From Thozetella sp. PMI_491 (taxonomy: Eukaryota; Ascomycota; Sordariomycetes; Chaetosphaeriales; Chaetosphaeriaceae): a DNA stretch of 50,397 nt. The DNA is taken from assembly GCA_021432635.1 (NCBI GenBank), contig MU270088.1, forward strand, positions 190,641 through 241,037. Reading direction: 5' to 3'. The translations under genes and the position numbers were made by a program. The stretch's first letter is position 1. Each line of letters opens with the position of its first letter. Below the pieces are notes generated by a model, which searched no databases, was not told the DNA's origin, and was given only the letters and a program-made list of their open reading frames with translations. Shown piece by piece: positions 34,001 to 46,700 of the stretch.

Positions 34001-36720
34001 TTTTTAGTCTTTTATAAAGACTAATATATTATTAAGATAAGTTATATAAATATAATTTAATAAGCTATTAAAAGTAGTATATATATAACTTTAAAATATT
34101 ATTAATATATTAGTAAGGCTAAAGGGTATAACTAAGTATTTATAATAATTATATTAGGTTTAAAATACTGTCTTTTATTTATCTTCTTTCTTTATTTAAA
34201 TCCTATAATAAGCTTTTTTAATATCTAGTTTTAAAAATACTTTAACTCTTAAGATCTTATTAAAAATCTCTAAAATTAAAGGGAGAGTATAATAATTCTT
34301 TACTATTACTTTATTAAGTCTTTTATAATCTATATATAACTATAATATTTTATCTTTCTTAGATATAAATAAGATAAACACCCTTATAAGACTCTTAAAA
34401 GGTTATATATATCCTTTTACAAGCTTCTCTTAGATATATTTTTTAGCTTCTTAAAGCTTTATATAAGAAAAAGGGTAGATATACTTATATAGTAGTATAA
34501 AATTAAGTATAAGATTAATAATATAGTTAGTATCCTTAAAAAGAGGTAAAGACTCTACTTTCTTATAGTTAAAGACTATAGTATAAGCTTAAAGCTCCTC
34601 TAGTAATCCTTTTATTTCTCCTTCTTTCTCTTTTGACTTAACTACTTTATCTATTAGTATAGGTTTAAAGGGTTTAATAATAATAAAGACAGCTGCCTTA
34701 TTATATAAATATTTAATAAACTATTATAAATTATTTATCTTAATCTAATAAAAACATTATTTATATTATTACTAGTTAAATTTAAAGTTTAAAAGTATTT
34801 TATATATGCCTAAAGTATTATTAGATAGTAGAACTTTACTCTTTTCTTTTAATACCCTATAATTTATTATAAGATAAAGATATAAATAAGTCTTAATTTA
34901 ACCTTAATAGTCTTTTATTTCTAAGTTAATTTAATATATACTATAAATAAAAATATTAATATAATTTATAATAAATACTAAGGGCAACTTTTATTTTACC
35001 CTTTTAAGCTATAATTACTTTACTAGGTTATAATTTATAAGGCTTATAGTAGAGTAAGTGTTAAGGTTAACTATAACTTTATAATTTTATAGTAAAGTAT
35101 TTTAAGGGTAAATTATCCCCTTTATAAAAAGAATAAAAGTTATAATTACTCTTATATTAAACACTAACTTAAAGTATTACCTAGTATTCTTTTTTTTTCC
35201 TCTTGCTTTAGTTAAATTTCCTAGACCTTAAGCTTAAAAGTAAAAGTAGTTTTCCTTAGTTAAAAGTATTAGCTAGTATAATACCCTAATATATTATAAT
35301 TATAATAATAAATATTCCTGTCTATTAAATATTTTAATATCTTTTCACTAGGTTTTTACTTATTCTTCTTAAAAAACTCTTTAAGATTTCTAGGGTTTTA
35401 GGGTATAATAGTTAATACCTTTATAAAAGCCTTAAGGGTTAAAGAGCTTAGTTATTTATTTTAATCTAATCTCTTTTTATAGGAGAAGTAGGCTTTTTAT
35501 ATTATTTTTACTTTAGCTATTATTTCCTAGTAATTCCTAGGTAGATTATTATTATATAATATTAGGTAGTTTTATAGTTTAATATTAAGCTTATTATAAA
35601 AGAATAAAGCACTTTCTTCCTTTATCTTTTAAGGCTTATACTTTTCTAGGGTATTTAAATAGAGGTAAAAGTTTTAAAGGCTTTAATTATTTTACTAATA
35701 AGCCTCTTTTATTTATATTAATATATTTATATCTTTATTTTTAATACCTTTAACTAAGTCTAAGGTTTAAGTCTAAAAAGTTTCTTATATATTTTAAGCC
35801 TCGTTTTAAAGTGTTTTATCTATTAGGTCTAGGTATTTATTTTATTAGATATAATAGTTTTTATCTATATTATAAAGTGTTAATAAGATCTAGTTTTAGT
35901 TTAGTTTATATTATTATAAAGCCTTATTAAAAGTATACTAGATATTAATAAGTTAATTATTTTATACTTAATATAAGATAATATAAAGTAATTATATTAA
36001 ATAATAAACCTTAACTTTTTTACCTAAGTTATTATCTTAGGAGTTTATACTTTTAAAATAAGATTAATAGTATTTTTATAAGGATATATTTTTAACTTAT
36101 TATAGTAATTATACCTCTTTAGTTTAAAGCTATAATAAGACTTTTAAAGTCTTAATATATATTTAGACCTAGTTAATTATATTTTATAGGTTATTTTTTA
36201 AGGTTTAAGTCTACTCTTCTACAGCTTTTAAAGTTAAGGTAATATTTAATAGCTTACTTAGTTTACTACTTATAATAGTATTTATTATTATTATAACTAA
36301 GGATATTCTTTAAAGAGTTATAAGTTGTTTAAAGTTAACTTGTCAGTTATTTACCTTCTTATAAAGGAGTTTTAAGAAGAAGGATTAAAATTATAATGCC
36401 TTAGGTAAGTCTTAGGGGTTAAAAGCTTAGCTATAAAAAGGCGAATATATTTAGTACTAGTACTAAGACTATAATAAAAACTAATCCTTAAAGTTTTTAA
36501 GTTTAAGGCCCTTAAGGTTTTTACTTATATAAGGAAAGGATTCTCTTCCTGGATTTAGTCCTAACTTAGCTTTAAATCCCCTGTATTTCCTGCCTAACTC
36601 CTAGGCTATTTATAGCTTATATTAGAGTTATACTAACTATTCTCTCTTACTTAAAAACCTTTTAGGTTTTACTTATAGCTGTATGTCTTATTATAAGGCT
36701 ATATACTCTAGGGCCTTATA
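31100..36720 (-). mobile_element. Ty3/gypsy retrotransposon, copy A, RIP-inactivated
   Basis: The 5' LTR is at 36720-36470 and the element reads leftward. After the leader and gag region (about 36460-34900), the reverse transcriptase appears near 34390-33990: SKKDKILQLYIDYKRLNKVI, YYTLPLI, KVFLKLDIKKAYYRI, then TYLNNILVF, where the catalytic YLDD has become YLNN. The integrase zinc region lies near 32950-32650 and the core near 32600-32270 (SFKSSYII and similar remnants of the SDRGS-FTS-FW motif). Stop codons are frequent. No matching 3' LTR was seen near 31 kb, so the left end is uncertain and may have been lost or interrupted. Such elements replicate through reverse transcription; this copy cannot. 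Confidence 0.82.
36470..36720 (-). repeat. Gypsy LTR, copy A (251 bp)
   Basis: Reverse complement begins TATAAGGCCCTAGAG (TGTAAGG in the less mutated copy at 15943) and ends TTTTTATTATA (CTCTGTTACA at position 34). Length is 251 bp. It is the inverted partner of 36939-37189; the two are separated by 218 bp. Confidence 0.85.
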
Positions 36721-36938
36721 ATAAAGCTATAACTAGAGTATATATAGTAAAAGTATACCTAATAAGTGTAAATATTACTTTCTTTTATTTATATCTCTCT
36801 TATACTATATATTTTACAAAGATATATTTTATAGCTAGATTTAATATTTCTAGCCTAAGTATTACTACTAATATAATCTATAAGTAGGTTAATTATATAA
36901 GTAAGTAGATTACTTTTCTACTACTTTTATATTAAAAA

Positions 36939-37189
36939 TATAAGGCTTTAAAGTATATAGCCTTATAATAAGGTATATAATTATAAGTAAAACTTAAAAG
37001 GTTCTTAAATAAGGGAGAATAACTAGTATAACTTTAGTATAAGCTATAAGCAGCTTAAAAGTTAGGCAGGAAATATAAGGGATTTAAAGCTAAGTTAGAA
37101 TTAAATCTAAGAAGAGAACCCTCTTCCTATATAAGTAGAAACCTTAAGAGTTTTAAACTTAAAGACCTTAAGGATTAGTCTTTATTATA
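36939..37189 (+). repeat. Gypsy LTR, copy B (251 bp)
   Basis: Begins TATAAGGCTTTAAAG and ends TCTTTATTATA; the same 251-bp length as copy A. It is more heavily mutated than copy A at its start (GGCTTTAAAG against GGCCCTAGAG). Confidence 0.85.
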
Positions 37190-37384
37190 ACCTTAGTATT
37201 AGTATTAAATATATTCCCCTTTTTATATTTAAGCTTTTACCCCTTAAGACTTACTTAAGGCATTATAATTTTAATCCTTTTATTTAAAGCTTTTTTATAA
37301 GAAGGTAAATAGCTAATAAGTTAACTTTAAATAACTTATAACTTTCTAAGGAATATTCTTAGCTATAATAATAATAAATACTAA

Positions 37385-38320
37385 AATAAGCGACCCTATA
37401 CTTTACTTTAGGGCTGATTTCCTTTAGTATATCTTATACTATACTTTAAAGTGTTAAAGCTAACCTTTTTAAAGGCTATATTTAAGTATTAGAGGAAATA
37501 AGTCTAACCTTTAGTATATAAAGCTATAGCTAGTATAGCTAATAATAATCTAGTAACTATAGCCAGCCCTTTATAAGCTTTAAGGTCTTTATATATTAAT
37601 CTATTATATTTATATACCCTTATTTATAGCGATCTAACAACTATAACTAGCCCTTTATAAGCTTTAAAGGCCTTATATATTATATCTAGATATAAAGTAG
37701 ATAAGCCTTACCTCTAGCTTAGCTTAAGCTAGTAATCCAACTAGTAATCTAGCTAGCTAGTATAGCTATACTTATAGCTACACTAGTTATCTAACTAATA
37801 ATCTAGCTAGTAATTTAGCTAGCTAGTATAACTATACTTATAGTTATACTAGTTATCTAACTAATAATCTAACTAATAATTTAACTAGTTAATTAACTAG
37901 TATAATAAAAAAGGAAAAAAAAGGAAAGAGAAGGAAAAACAAGCTATAAGGGTAGAAATATAAAAGCTTTTATAATAAGATTAATTAGTTAAAGCTAAGG
38001 GTAAAAGTTAGATTTATTATTTAGTAGATAAAACTACTTATAAGCTAATTTATAAAGACTATAAGTTATATTATACCCTATTTCACTTAGGGGTTAATTT
38101 TTTAAGTTAATCTATATTAGCTATAATATAGGAAAGCTGTGTTTCAAGCTAATTATAATATAAAGAGCTACTTTTTAAAGGAGTAAAAAGCTTATAAGCT
38201 AATCTATAAAGAGAGTGATTTTATTATTATTTTTAAGCGATTTTATTATTAATTAATAAGCTGATTTTATTATTTTTATTTTTTTAAGCTATTATAAAAA
38301 TAATCTTTAGTTAGATTATA
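37385..38320. mobile_element. Insertion within gypsy copy B, with internal tandem repeats
   Basis: Absent from copy A, where ...AATAATAATAAATACT runs straight into ATTATAAGTAGTAAAC. The insert begins near GCGACCCTATACTTTACTTT and ends near ATTTTTTTAAGC. Inside are a repeated unit containing CCCTTTATAAGCTTTAA (about 37565 and 37650) and two head-to-tail copies of a ~67-bp unit of CTAGTTATCTAACTAATAAT type at about 37770-37905. No coding sequence was recognised. It is probably a RIP-mutated non-autonomous transposon; its terminal repeats could not be read. Confidence 0.6.
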
Positions 38321-39299
38321 AGTAGTAAACTAAATAAGTTATTAAATACTACTCTAACTTTAAAAGCTATAGAAAAGTAGACTTAAACCCTAAAAAATAA
38401 CCTGTAAAATATAATTAGCTAGGTTTAAGTATATATTAATACTTTAAAGGGTTTATTATAACATTAAGCTAAGGAGGTATAATTATTATACTAAGTTAAA
38501 GGTATATTCTTATAAAAATACTATTAATCTTATTTTAAAAGTATAAACTTTTAAGATAATAACTTAGGTAAAAAAGTTAAGGTTTATTATTTGATATAAT
38601 TACCTTATATTATCTTATATTAAGTATAAGATAATTAGCTTATTAATATTTAATATACTTTTAATAGGGCTTTATAAAGATATAAACTAGACTAAAACTA
38701 GATCTTATTAGTATTTAATAATATAAATAAAAACTATTATATCTAATAAAATAAATACTTAGACTTAATAAATAAAATACTTTAAAATTAAGCTTAAAAT
38801 ATATAAGAAACTATTTAGATTTAAATCTTATTAGTAATTTCTTAACAAGTTATAATAAAGCTTATAAAAAATTAGCTTATATAATATTAAAATCTATAAA
38901 AATAAGGGGTAGAGTTTATAGAAAAAAAAGAGGTAGAACTTATAGACTTTTTATTTAAAAAATACCCTTAAAAATATAAGAAATAAAAAGGATAAAAATA
39001 AGCTTAAATATTAAATTCTAAGTCTTTAAGAATTTTCTAGATTTAAATCTATATAAGAGAAATCCTAGAGTTATTTTACCTTATTAAGGCTTATATAAGT
39101 AAGGCTTACTTATTAACTAATTATATTAGAGTTAATTTCTTATAATTAATAACTAGGGTTTATTAAAAGATATAATAAATAATTAATTTTAATAATATAA
39201 ATAATAAAATATATATAAAAAATAAGTCTAGCTAATAGATTTTTTAAGGTAAAAGTATAAGTATATTTAAATATATATATATAAAAGGATAAATATTTA

Positions 39300-40500
39300 A
39301 GATTTAAATTAAGGAGTAAAGCTATATATATATAGACTATATAACCCTATTAATTACTATATTAAGATAACTTATCTTTTACTATATTAGTATACTTATA
39401 AAGACTAATATATAAAACACTTACTTATATTTAAAACGCTTTATCTTCTTATATATTTTATACTCTTACTAATAAATATATATTAAAAGGATTTAGTATA
39501 TATTTTAATCTATATTAATTGTTTTTATATAATATAATTATTTTATATAAGAGGTAGTTATTATATAAAATTATAAATACTTTAAGGTATATAGTTATTT
39601 TTAGTTATATAAATCTTTTATAAGTATAAGACTTTCTTACCTATCTTAAAAGTATATAGCCTATATATTTTATAATATATATTTTAAGATTTATATTTAA
39701 TAATGGGTTATATATTAACACTTTCCCTTAATTTATATATAGTTAAAATTATAAATAGATTAACTTATATATTATATAAAGACTATTTATTTAAACTAAT
39801 TATATTTTATTTAACTAAGGACTTAATATTATATAAGGTAAAGCCTTAATAAGTAGATTAGCTAGTTACTCTTTTATAGATATATATAAAAGCTTTATTT
39901 TATTATTTATTACTAGATTTCTTATAAAATAATATTATATATTAATATATTTAGATCTTTTATAAAACTCTAAGTTATTTACTAGCTTAAAAACTATGTT
40001 ATTATCTTTATATATAATTAATATATTTACTAATATACCCACCTTTAAATATTACTCTATAGCTTTTATAATATAAAATAAATATATAGCATTTTTTAAA
40101 GCCTTTATTAAAGCTATATATTCTGCCTTATATATAAATAAAGCTATAGTCTTTTATAAACTAATATTCTAGCTTATTATATTATTACCTAGTATAAATA
40201 TATATCTAATAGTTAATTATTTAATATCTATATAACTAGCCTAGTCACTATTATAATAGCCTTTTAATATAAGATTTATAGCTATATATTTTATACTTAA
40301 ATCTAAATTCTTTTTTAAATATCTAATTATATAATATATAGCCTTAAAGTAGCTTTTATTAAGATTTAATATATATTTAGTATAGTTTTAAATAATAAAA
40401 ACTATATCTAGTCTTATTTTTAAAGCTAAATATAATAAGGATCTAACTATTTATTAGTATAATAATATAAGAATTAATACCTAGATATATAGTTTAACTA
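39300..40500 (-). mobile_element. Second Copia fragment (RT end and RNase H)
   Basis: The minus strand shows the Copia RNase H region: IRYIFILGNNIISWN (family TSGYVFMLGNGAISW), KTIALFIYKAEYIALIKAL (STTEAEYIAL) and NAIYLFY at about 40210-40060. Upstream (to about 40480) is the preceding linker LDIVFIIQ...IRYLKKNLDL. Stop codons and Trp losses fit RIP. Reverse transcriptase proper is missing: the fragment ends at about 40.5 kb against less AT-rich unrelated sequence. The 3' limit near 39.3 kb is a guess. Confidence 0.75.
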
Positions 40501-41588
40501 TCTAGGTATAAGCTTATACAGGTATAACTCTTTCTAGCCCTTAGATTAGCCTAAATTTCTCAACCCCACTAGTACTTAGTATTATAAAGCAGTGAATAAA
40601 GCCTATTAACACTAGTATTTAAGCCTACTTAAGGCTTAATAAGAGAGCTTTACACCTTTTTAACAGGGATTTTATAATAACTATTATAATATCCTCTTTT
40701 ATAAATATATAACAGTTGTTATAAAAACTAAACTATATCATAGTAATCTATTAAGAGTATTAGATATATATATATAATAGCTGCTACTAAATCTCCTAAG
40801 ATCTTATTACTTTTAAGCTCTTTCTATTAATTATAATAACCTAAGTTAATACTATATACCCTCTTCTTCACTACTTTTTACTATCTCTTATTAACTTTTT
40901 ATTCTCCTTATACTTAACTATAATCTCTAACTACTTATATATAGTCTAGTTATAGCCCCCTGCCCTAGAGTAGCTACTTATCTTTAGATATAACTTAGCT
41001 AAAAAGATAGAGCCTTTATTATTAATAAGGCTTTAAGCTTTAACCTTGCTAGTATTACTTTATTATAACTATCTAATAGTTAGCCCTAATAGTAAACTAA
41101 TCCCTTGTCTTACTATATAAATAACTAGCTATTATTACTAATAGCTAGCTATAAAAAAAGTATATAAAGTATGTTATTAGGCTGCTTATAAAGTAATATA
41201 ACAATCTTTAGGTTAAGAATCTAATAATAAGGGTTTTTAGTACTAGACTTATAGATATACTATTATAGATAAATATCCTACTTTATAAAAGTAGTACTAC
41301 TCTTAAGTATTTTATAGACCTTATAATAATAAGGGATCTTAAATTATACTAATATAAAATAGTTATTAATATAAAGGCTAATTAAAGATAGGTTTAAGTT
41401 TCTTAATATAAGTATTACTACTTTTATAAAAAAGTATTATATTATAATAAGCTAGAGGCTTTTCTCTAATATAGTTATTAATAAGTTCCCTAGGTATTTT
41501 AACCTAGGCCTAAAGTATTTCTAGGTAGTTAATATATTATCTTATATATAAGTATTTTAACTACCCTAATCTATTTAGGGTTTGGGAA
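40501..41588. other. Unidentified repeat-like DNA
   Basis: AT-rich, with less mutated pockets such as 40540-40660 (CTCAACCCCACTAGTACTTA). No coding signal or repeat family was recognised. Confidence 0.35.
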
Positions 41589-41607
41589 TTTTTTTTTTTT
41601 TTTTTTT
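41589..41607 (+). repeat. Poly-T tract (19 T)
   Basis: An uninterrupted run of 19 T directly before the direct repeat that brackets the minisatellite. It could be the poly(A) tail of a minus-strand retrotransposed sequence. Confidence 0.7.
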
Positions 41608-41612
41608 AATAG

Positions 41613-42005
41613 AGAGGCTTATAAGACCTATTAAACTATTGGCTTAGCCAATAGTTTGGATTATTCCTATCTTAAGACTCTATATTCTATAGTAATTTCC
41701 TACCGTAAGAAACTATAGTAATTTCCTATAGGTAGAAACTATAGTGATTTCTATTAATAAGAAACTATTATAATTTCCTACCGTGGGAAATCATAGTAAT
41801 TTCCTATAGGTAGAAATAATAGTAATTTCTTATAGGTAGAAACTATAATAATCTCTCATAGGGGGAAACTATAATAATTTCCTATAGGAGGAAAGGATTT
41901 TTAATAGGTAGAAATCACTATAGTATCTTATATAAAGAGGCTTATAAAACTAAACTATTAGCTTAGCTAATAGTTTAAATTATTAATATCTTAAGACTCT
42001 ATATT
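41613..42005 (+). repeat. 26-bp minisatellite bracketed by a ~70-bp direct repeat
   Basis: Eight 26-bp units fill 41687-41894, each close to CTATAGTAATTTCCTATAGG plus TAGAAA. The units differ at CCG/AGG and other positions. On either side lie copies of one repeat, 41613-41686 and 41937-42005, which start GAGGCTTATAA and end AAGACTCTATATT. Each contains a palindrome (AAACTATTGGCTTAGCC and its mirror in the left copy). The right copy has C-to-T and G-to-A changes relative to the left. Confidence 0.85.
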
Positions 42006-42250
42006 TTTTTAAACTAATCTAAAGAATAATATATTAAATAAAATCTATCGCCCTATAGTTTTTATTATATAGATTCTTCCTATCTCTAATACCCTATTTC
42101 TCCTTCCTCTTTTATTATTATATAACTTTTTTTTCTTCTTTTTATAATAAATATAGTCTACTTTATAGCCCTAATAATCTAGGCTTTATCTATAAGTAAT
42201 ATATAACCTATATTTTAAATAATAGTTAGTAGGAAGTATAAGTAAGTATA

Positions 42251-42282
42251 TTATATATATATATATATATATGTATATATTA
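42251..42282. repeat. TA microsatellite
   Basis: A run of alternating T and A broken once by TGTA, in the AT-rich block. Confidence 0.8.
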
Positions 42283-43799
42283 TAAAGGGGAAGAGGAATA
42301 GGAATTAAGGACTAGGTAAGCTAGGGATTTTAAATCACCTAATATTATTATAACCTATTTTTCTAGATAGAGTTTAATAAGGGCCTAGGATTTATAGTTT
42401 ATTTAACTTACTTATAAAGGTATTACTAAGCCTTTCTAGCCCTTTATTTATCTCTGTCTATAGATTATATTTATTAGAGATATTAAAGGTATTAAAGACA
42501 ATAAAGATAGTTATTAGATATCTATATTATATTACTAGATATATTACTTTTCCTAGTAAGATAGGTATTAAAACTTTTTTATCTAGTCCTACTTTTTTTT
42601 TATATAATCTTATTATAACTAGCTTATATATAAAAAGCTCTATAGACTAGCCTAAGCCACTATCTCCTTTATCTAACTTTTATAATTAGTTTAACTAGTT
42701 TAATAATAATATTATTATTATCCCTATTTTATAACCTATTACACCTCTTTCCCTAGATATAACTCTTTAATATAGTAATCTCTATAGCCTTATTATCTTT
42801 AACTAATAGATACTTATTAACTAGCTTTTAAAGCCTTTAAGCCCTAAGGACTGCCTTACCTATACTATTATATTTATCTTACTAGCTAGACTTATTACTT
42901 ATCTATTATACCTTTATCTTAACGCTAAATAATCCTATTCTAAGTCTTACTTAAAGTATATATTAATTTTAGAGATAGCTAGTAGCCCCTAGTTAAACAA
43001 CTAGTATAAGAAGACACTTATTAAGAAAAGTACTAAGGTTAGCCTTTAGTATATTAACTATCTTATCTTATTAATACTTAAAGAGGTGCTTAGGCTTTTA
43101 TTCCCTTACTATAGCTTTCTTTAATATACTTTCTCTAGCTTAGCCCTAGAGCTATTTTTTAAGGCCTAGGTCTATCTTTATCTTAACTATTCTTATTTTA
43201 CTATACTTAATATAACTGTTTTAAATATTAATAGCTACCTCTTAGTCTTTTATAACCTTATTATCTTTTAAAGTGTTACTAAGTATATACTTATATTATT
43301 ATTAACTAGCCTCCTCTTAAAATCTATTTATCTTTAAGTCTTATTCCCTTATAAGCTACCTATTAATAACAAAGGCACTTTTACTATAGGTATATTTATA
43401 CCTATATATTAGATCCCTTACCTTATCTTCCTTTAGGTTAAAACTATTCTAGTCTACCTATTTCTCCTAGTGTTATTCTAGCCGTTATTTCCTAAGGCTT
43501 TTATAATAATAAATAAAAGGATATCTACTAGATATCTAGTTTATATGTCTAGTATAATATACTAGACCCTTTTTAAGTTTATTATCTACCTAGCTATTTA
43601 CTTCTTTAGCTCCTTGTTTGCCTAGTACTACCCTATTACCTTTAAGGATATACTTGCCTAATCTAAAGCTTATAAAGCTAAGTAATATAAGTAGACTAGT
43701 ACTTATAGCTAGCCTAAAGATATACTCCTTAACACTATTATAATCTAAGTAGTTATTACTACCCTAAGCCTCTTCCTTTCTTTTAACTATAATTATAAC

Positions 43800-46700
43800 T
43801 ATAACTAGGACTATAATAGTATTATTAAGAGTATAATTATCTTTACCTATATATTCTTTTTTTATAATTAAAAAGGCTTTAAGATAAGGTTTAAGGCAGA
43901 CTTAGTAGCTGCCTATCTTAATAGGTTTAAAAAGTAAGCTTAAGCCTACTTTATACTTCCTAGCCCCTTAGCCTTCTTTTATAGGTAATATATTAACCTA
44001 GTGGTTAAGTTTTAGCTGAAAGAGTACTTAAGTATTAAATAGTATTAGTATAATTATATTATACTAGCCTAGTGATACTACTAGCTTAATACTTAAAAGC
44101 TTTTAGTTAAATAGGTTAGTAAGATATTTCTTAGTGATAGTATTTTTAACGCCTCTTTTATAAGCTATATATATATTATAAAATACCCTGTTTATCTCCT
44201 TTATAATAGTATAATACTAACCTTTAAGTTATATCCTTTATTAAAGATATATAAGTATAATATATAGTATATCTACTTATATATAGTTGTTAAAAAAGCC
44301 TTTAATATATATAGTACCTATCCCTTTATATACCTAGGTATTATTAACCTTGCCTATAAGTATAAAGACTAGGAAGGTATCTTTATTATAGTTTATACTA
44401 TTATTAACTAGATATATATCTCTTATAGCCTTATAGTTTCTTACTAGTATATATATTATATCCTTTATAAAGATATTATCTTGTCTAGTATAAGCTAGTA
44501 GTTTAAGATCTACCTTACCCTAGAACTTGTTTAATATATTTAAGTATAAGAGTAATAGTAATATATACTTTTAAGTAGTACTTCTTCCTAGCTAGAACTT
44601 ATTATATTTATCCCTATTAATATATTATTAGATACTTATTATATAATACTTATTAGTATCTTTAATAGCTTTCTTTATATAAACCTTAATAAGACGCTAT
44701 AGGCTATAGATTATATCTATGCCTATTATAGTAAAGACCTGTTTGCCTTATAGAGTATTATCTCTCTCTTTAATATCTTTACTTACTACTTAAATAACTT
44801 TACCTAGTATAGCCTATCCTATCTTATTATTATACTTAACAGCTCTTTTTAAAAGTATATGCCTAGGTATTAATAGTTAAGGCTTAGCCTTATTAAGATA
44901 TATAACTATTATAGGTTTACTTTTCTTTTAGACTTTATTAACTAGTATAAGTTTACCTTATAAGAGTGTTATTTTTATACTGTTATTATCCTAAGCCTTT
45001 AGATCTATTATAGTATTATCTACTAGTATTAATAGAGTAAATCCTTTTTTAAGTAGCTCCTTAACCTTATTACTAAGCCTAGTTAAAGCTAAGAGTATGT
45101 CTAGATCCTTATTAAGGCTATTATTAACCTATTTCTTTATATATTCTATGCTAATACTATGTTTAAGCTACTCCTTACTCTTATTAATTAATATTATTAG
45201 GCTCTTGTCTAGGCTTATTTAAAGTGTATTATTAAGGATATAGTTAAGTTTACCCTTATAGGCCTTAAGAAAGCTGTTAAGCTTATAAGCTAGTATATTA
45301 TTATAGCTATATTTAACTAAAAAGTTATTAAGACTATAGATGACTTATTCTATAAGCTCTAAGACCCTATTATTACCTCTTATAATATTACTATACTCTT
45401 TTACTTTACCTATTTTAATAATATATATATTTAGCTCTTTACTTTAGGCGTGTTATCTGCTTGTCTTGCTAAGCTTAATATATTACTTTTTTACTGCTTT
45501 TTTTAATAATATCTTACCCTTTTGCTCTTTATCCCTAATAAAAGGCTCTTATAAATTATTAAGAATATATGTATCTAGCTAATCTTTTACTTTTAATATA
45601 TTAGTTAAAACCTTAGTAACTTATTACTATATAGTTAGGGCAAGCTTATAACCCTTATAAATACTAACTAAGTAGTAGTTGTCTTTATTATCTTATAGCT
45701 TACCTATCTTAATATACTTTAAAAGATTGTAAATATAAAGGTATTATTTTAGTTATATAGACTTAGTTATTATATTAGACTATAAATAATAGACTAAGAA
45801 AAGAAGGATCCTTAGCTTATAAGTATAACTAACTATAGAAATTACTACCTCCCTCCTGCCTAGCCCCCTTAGGCTTTATAGGATAAGGATATATAATATA
45901 ATTAAACTATAAACCTATTATATTTTTATATATTTTTTATTAGTAAAAAATAATGCCTTACTTTTATTTAAGAATGATTTTATAATAGCTATTATATATT
46001 GTAATACTTAGATAGCTATAAGTGTTATAGCTATTATAAAACCCTGTTAGCTAGCCCTAGGTAAGCCTTAGAGTTATATATACTAACTAACCCCTATATA
46101 TTGCCTTAGATCTAATACTTTAGCCTTACTAGTCTAAGTTAGTCTTTTTTAAAGAGCTAGCTAGTAATAATATATATAAGATAGCCTAGCTTATAATATA
46201 AGGGTATAAGTATCTAGCTTTTAAGCCCCTGTTTTTACTATTTCTTATTAAGTAGTATAGGTAGAAGTATAAAAGCTTTAATATAATTAAGACTATATTA
46301 GCTATAGTATATAGGGATATTATTTAAAATATAGACCCTAAGACCTTTAAGGAAGTATTAATACTATTTAAGACTTTATTAGACCTAGCTATATAATATA
46401 TAGAGAAGTATTAGCTTTAAGAAGTACTGTTATAGGCTAGGGAGAAGATATATCTAGGGACTAAGGCTAATAATATTAGCTAAGGGAGTTTATTATAGCT
46501 ATATAGGCCCTTAAGTATAATTATAATAATACTAATAGTAATATACCTAGTAGGAGTTTTTATTACTAGCCTATACTTAGACTTAACACTCTTTTTTCTT
46601 ATTAGTTATAGCCTAATACTTATAATAATTAGTTTACTATTGCTTAGCTTACTATTACCTAGCTTACTACTCTTTATCTAGCGCTTTTTATCTAAGCTTA

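Larger units (their letters stand above)
36939..38835 (+). mobile_element. Ty3/gypsy 5' end, copy B, in inverted orientation
   Basis: LTR, leader and the first part of the internal region of the same gypsy family, on the plus strand. It matches the reverse complement of 36720 down to about 35800, except for an extra ~0.93 kb at 37385-38320. After about 38835 similarity to copy A fades, so pol is absent here. Copies A and B are head to head, forming a large imperfect palindrome centred near 36,830. Confidence 0.8.

Noticed and set aside
41687..41894. CRISPR array
   Set aside because: The 26-bp units are directly adjacent without spacers and the host is a fungus; it is a minisatellite.
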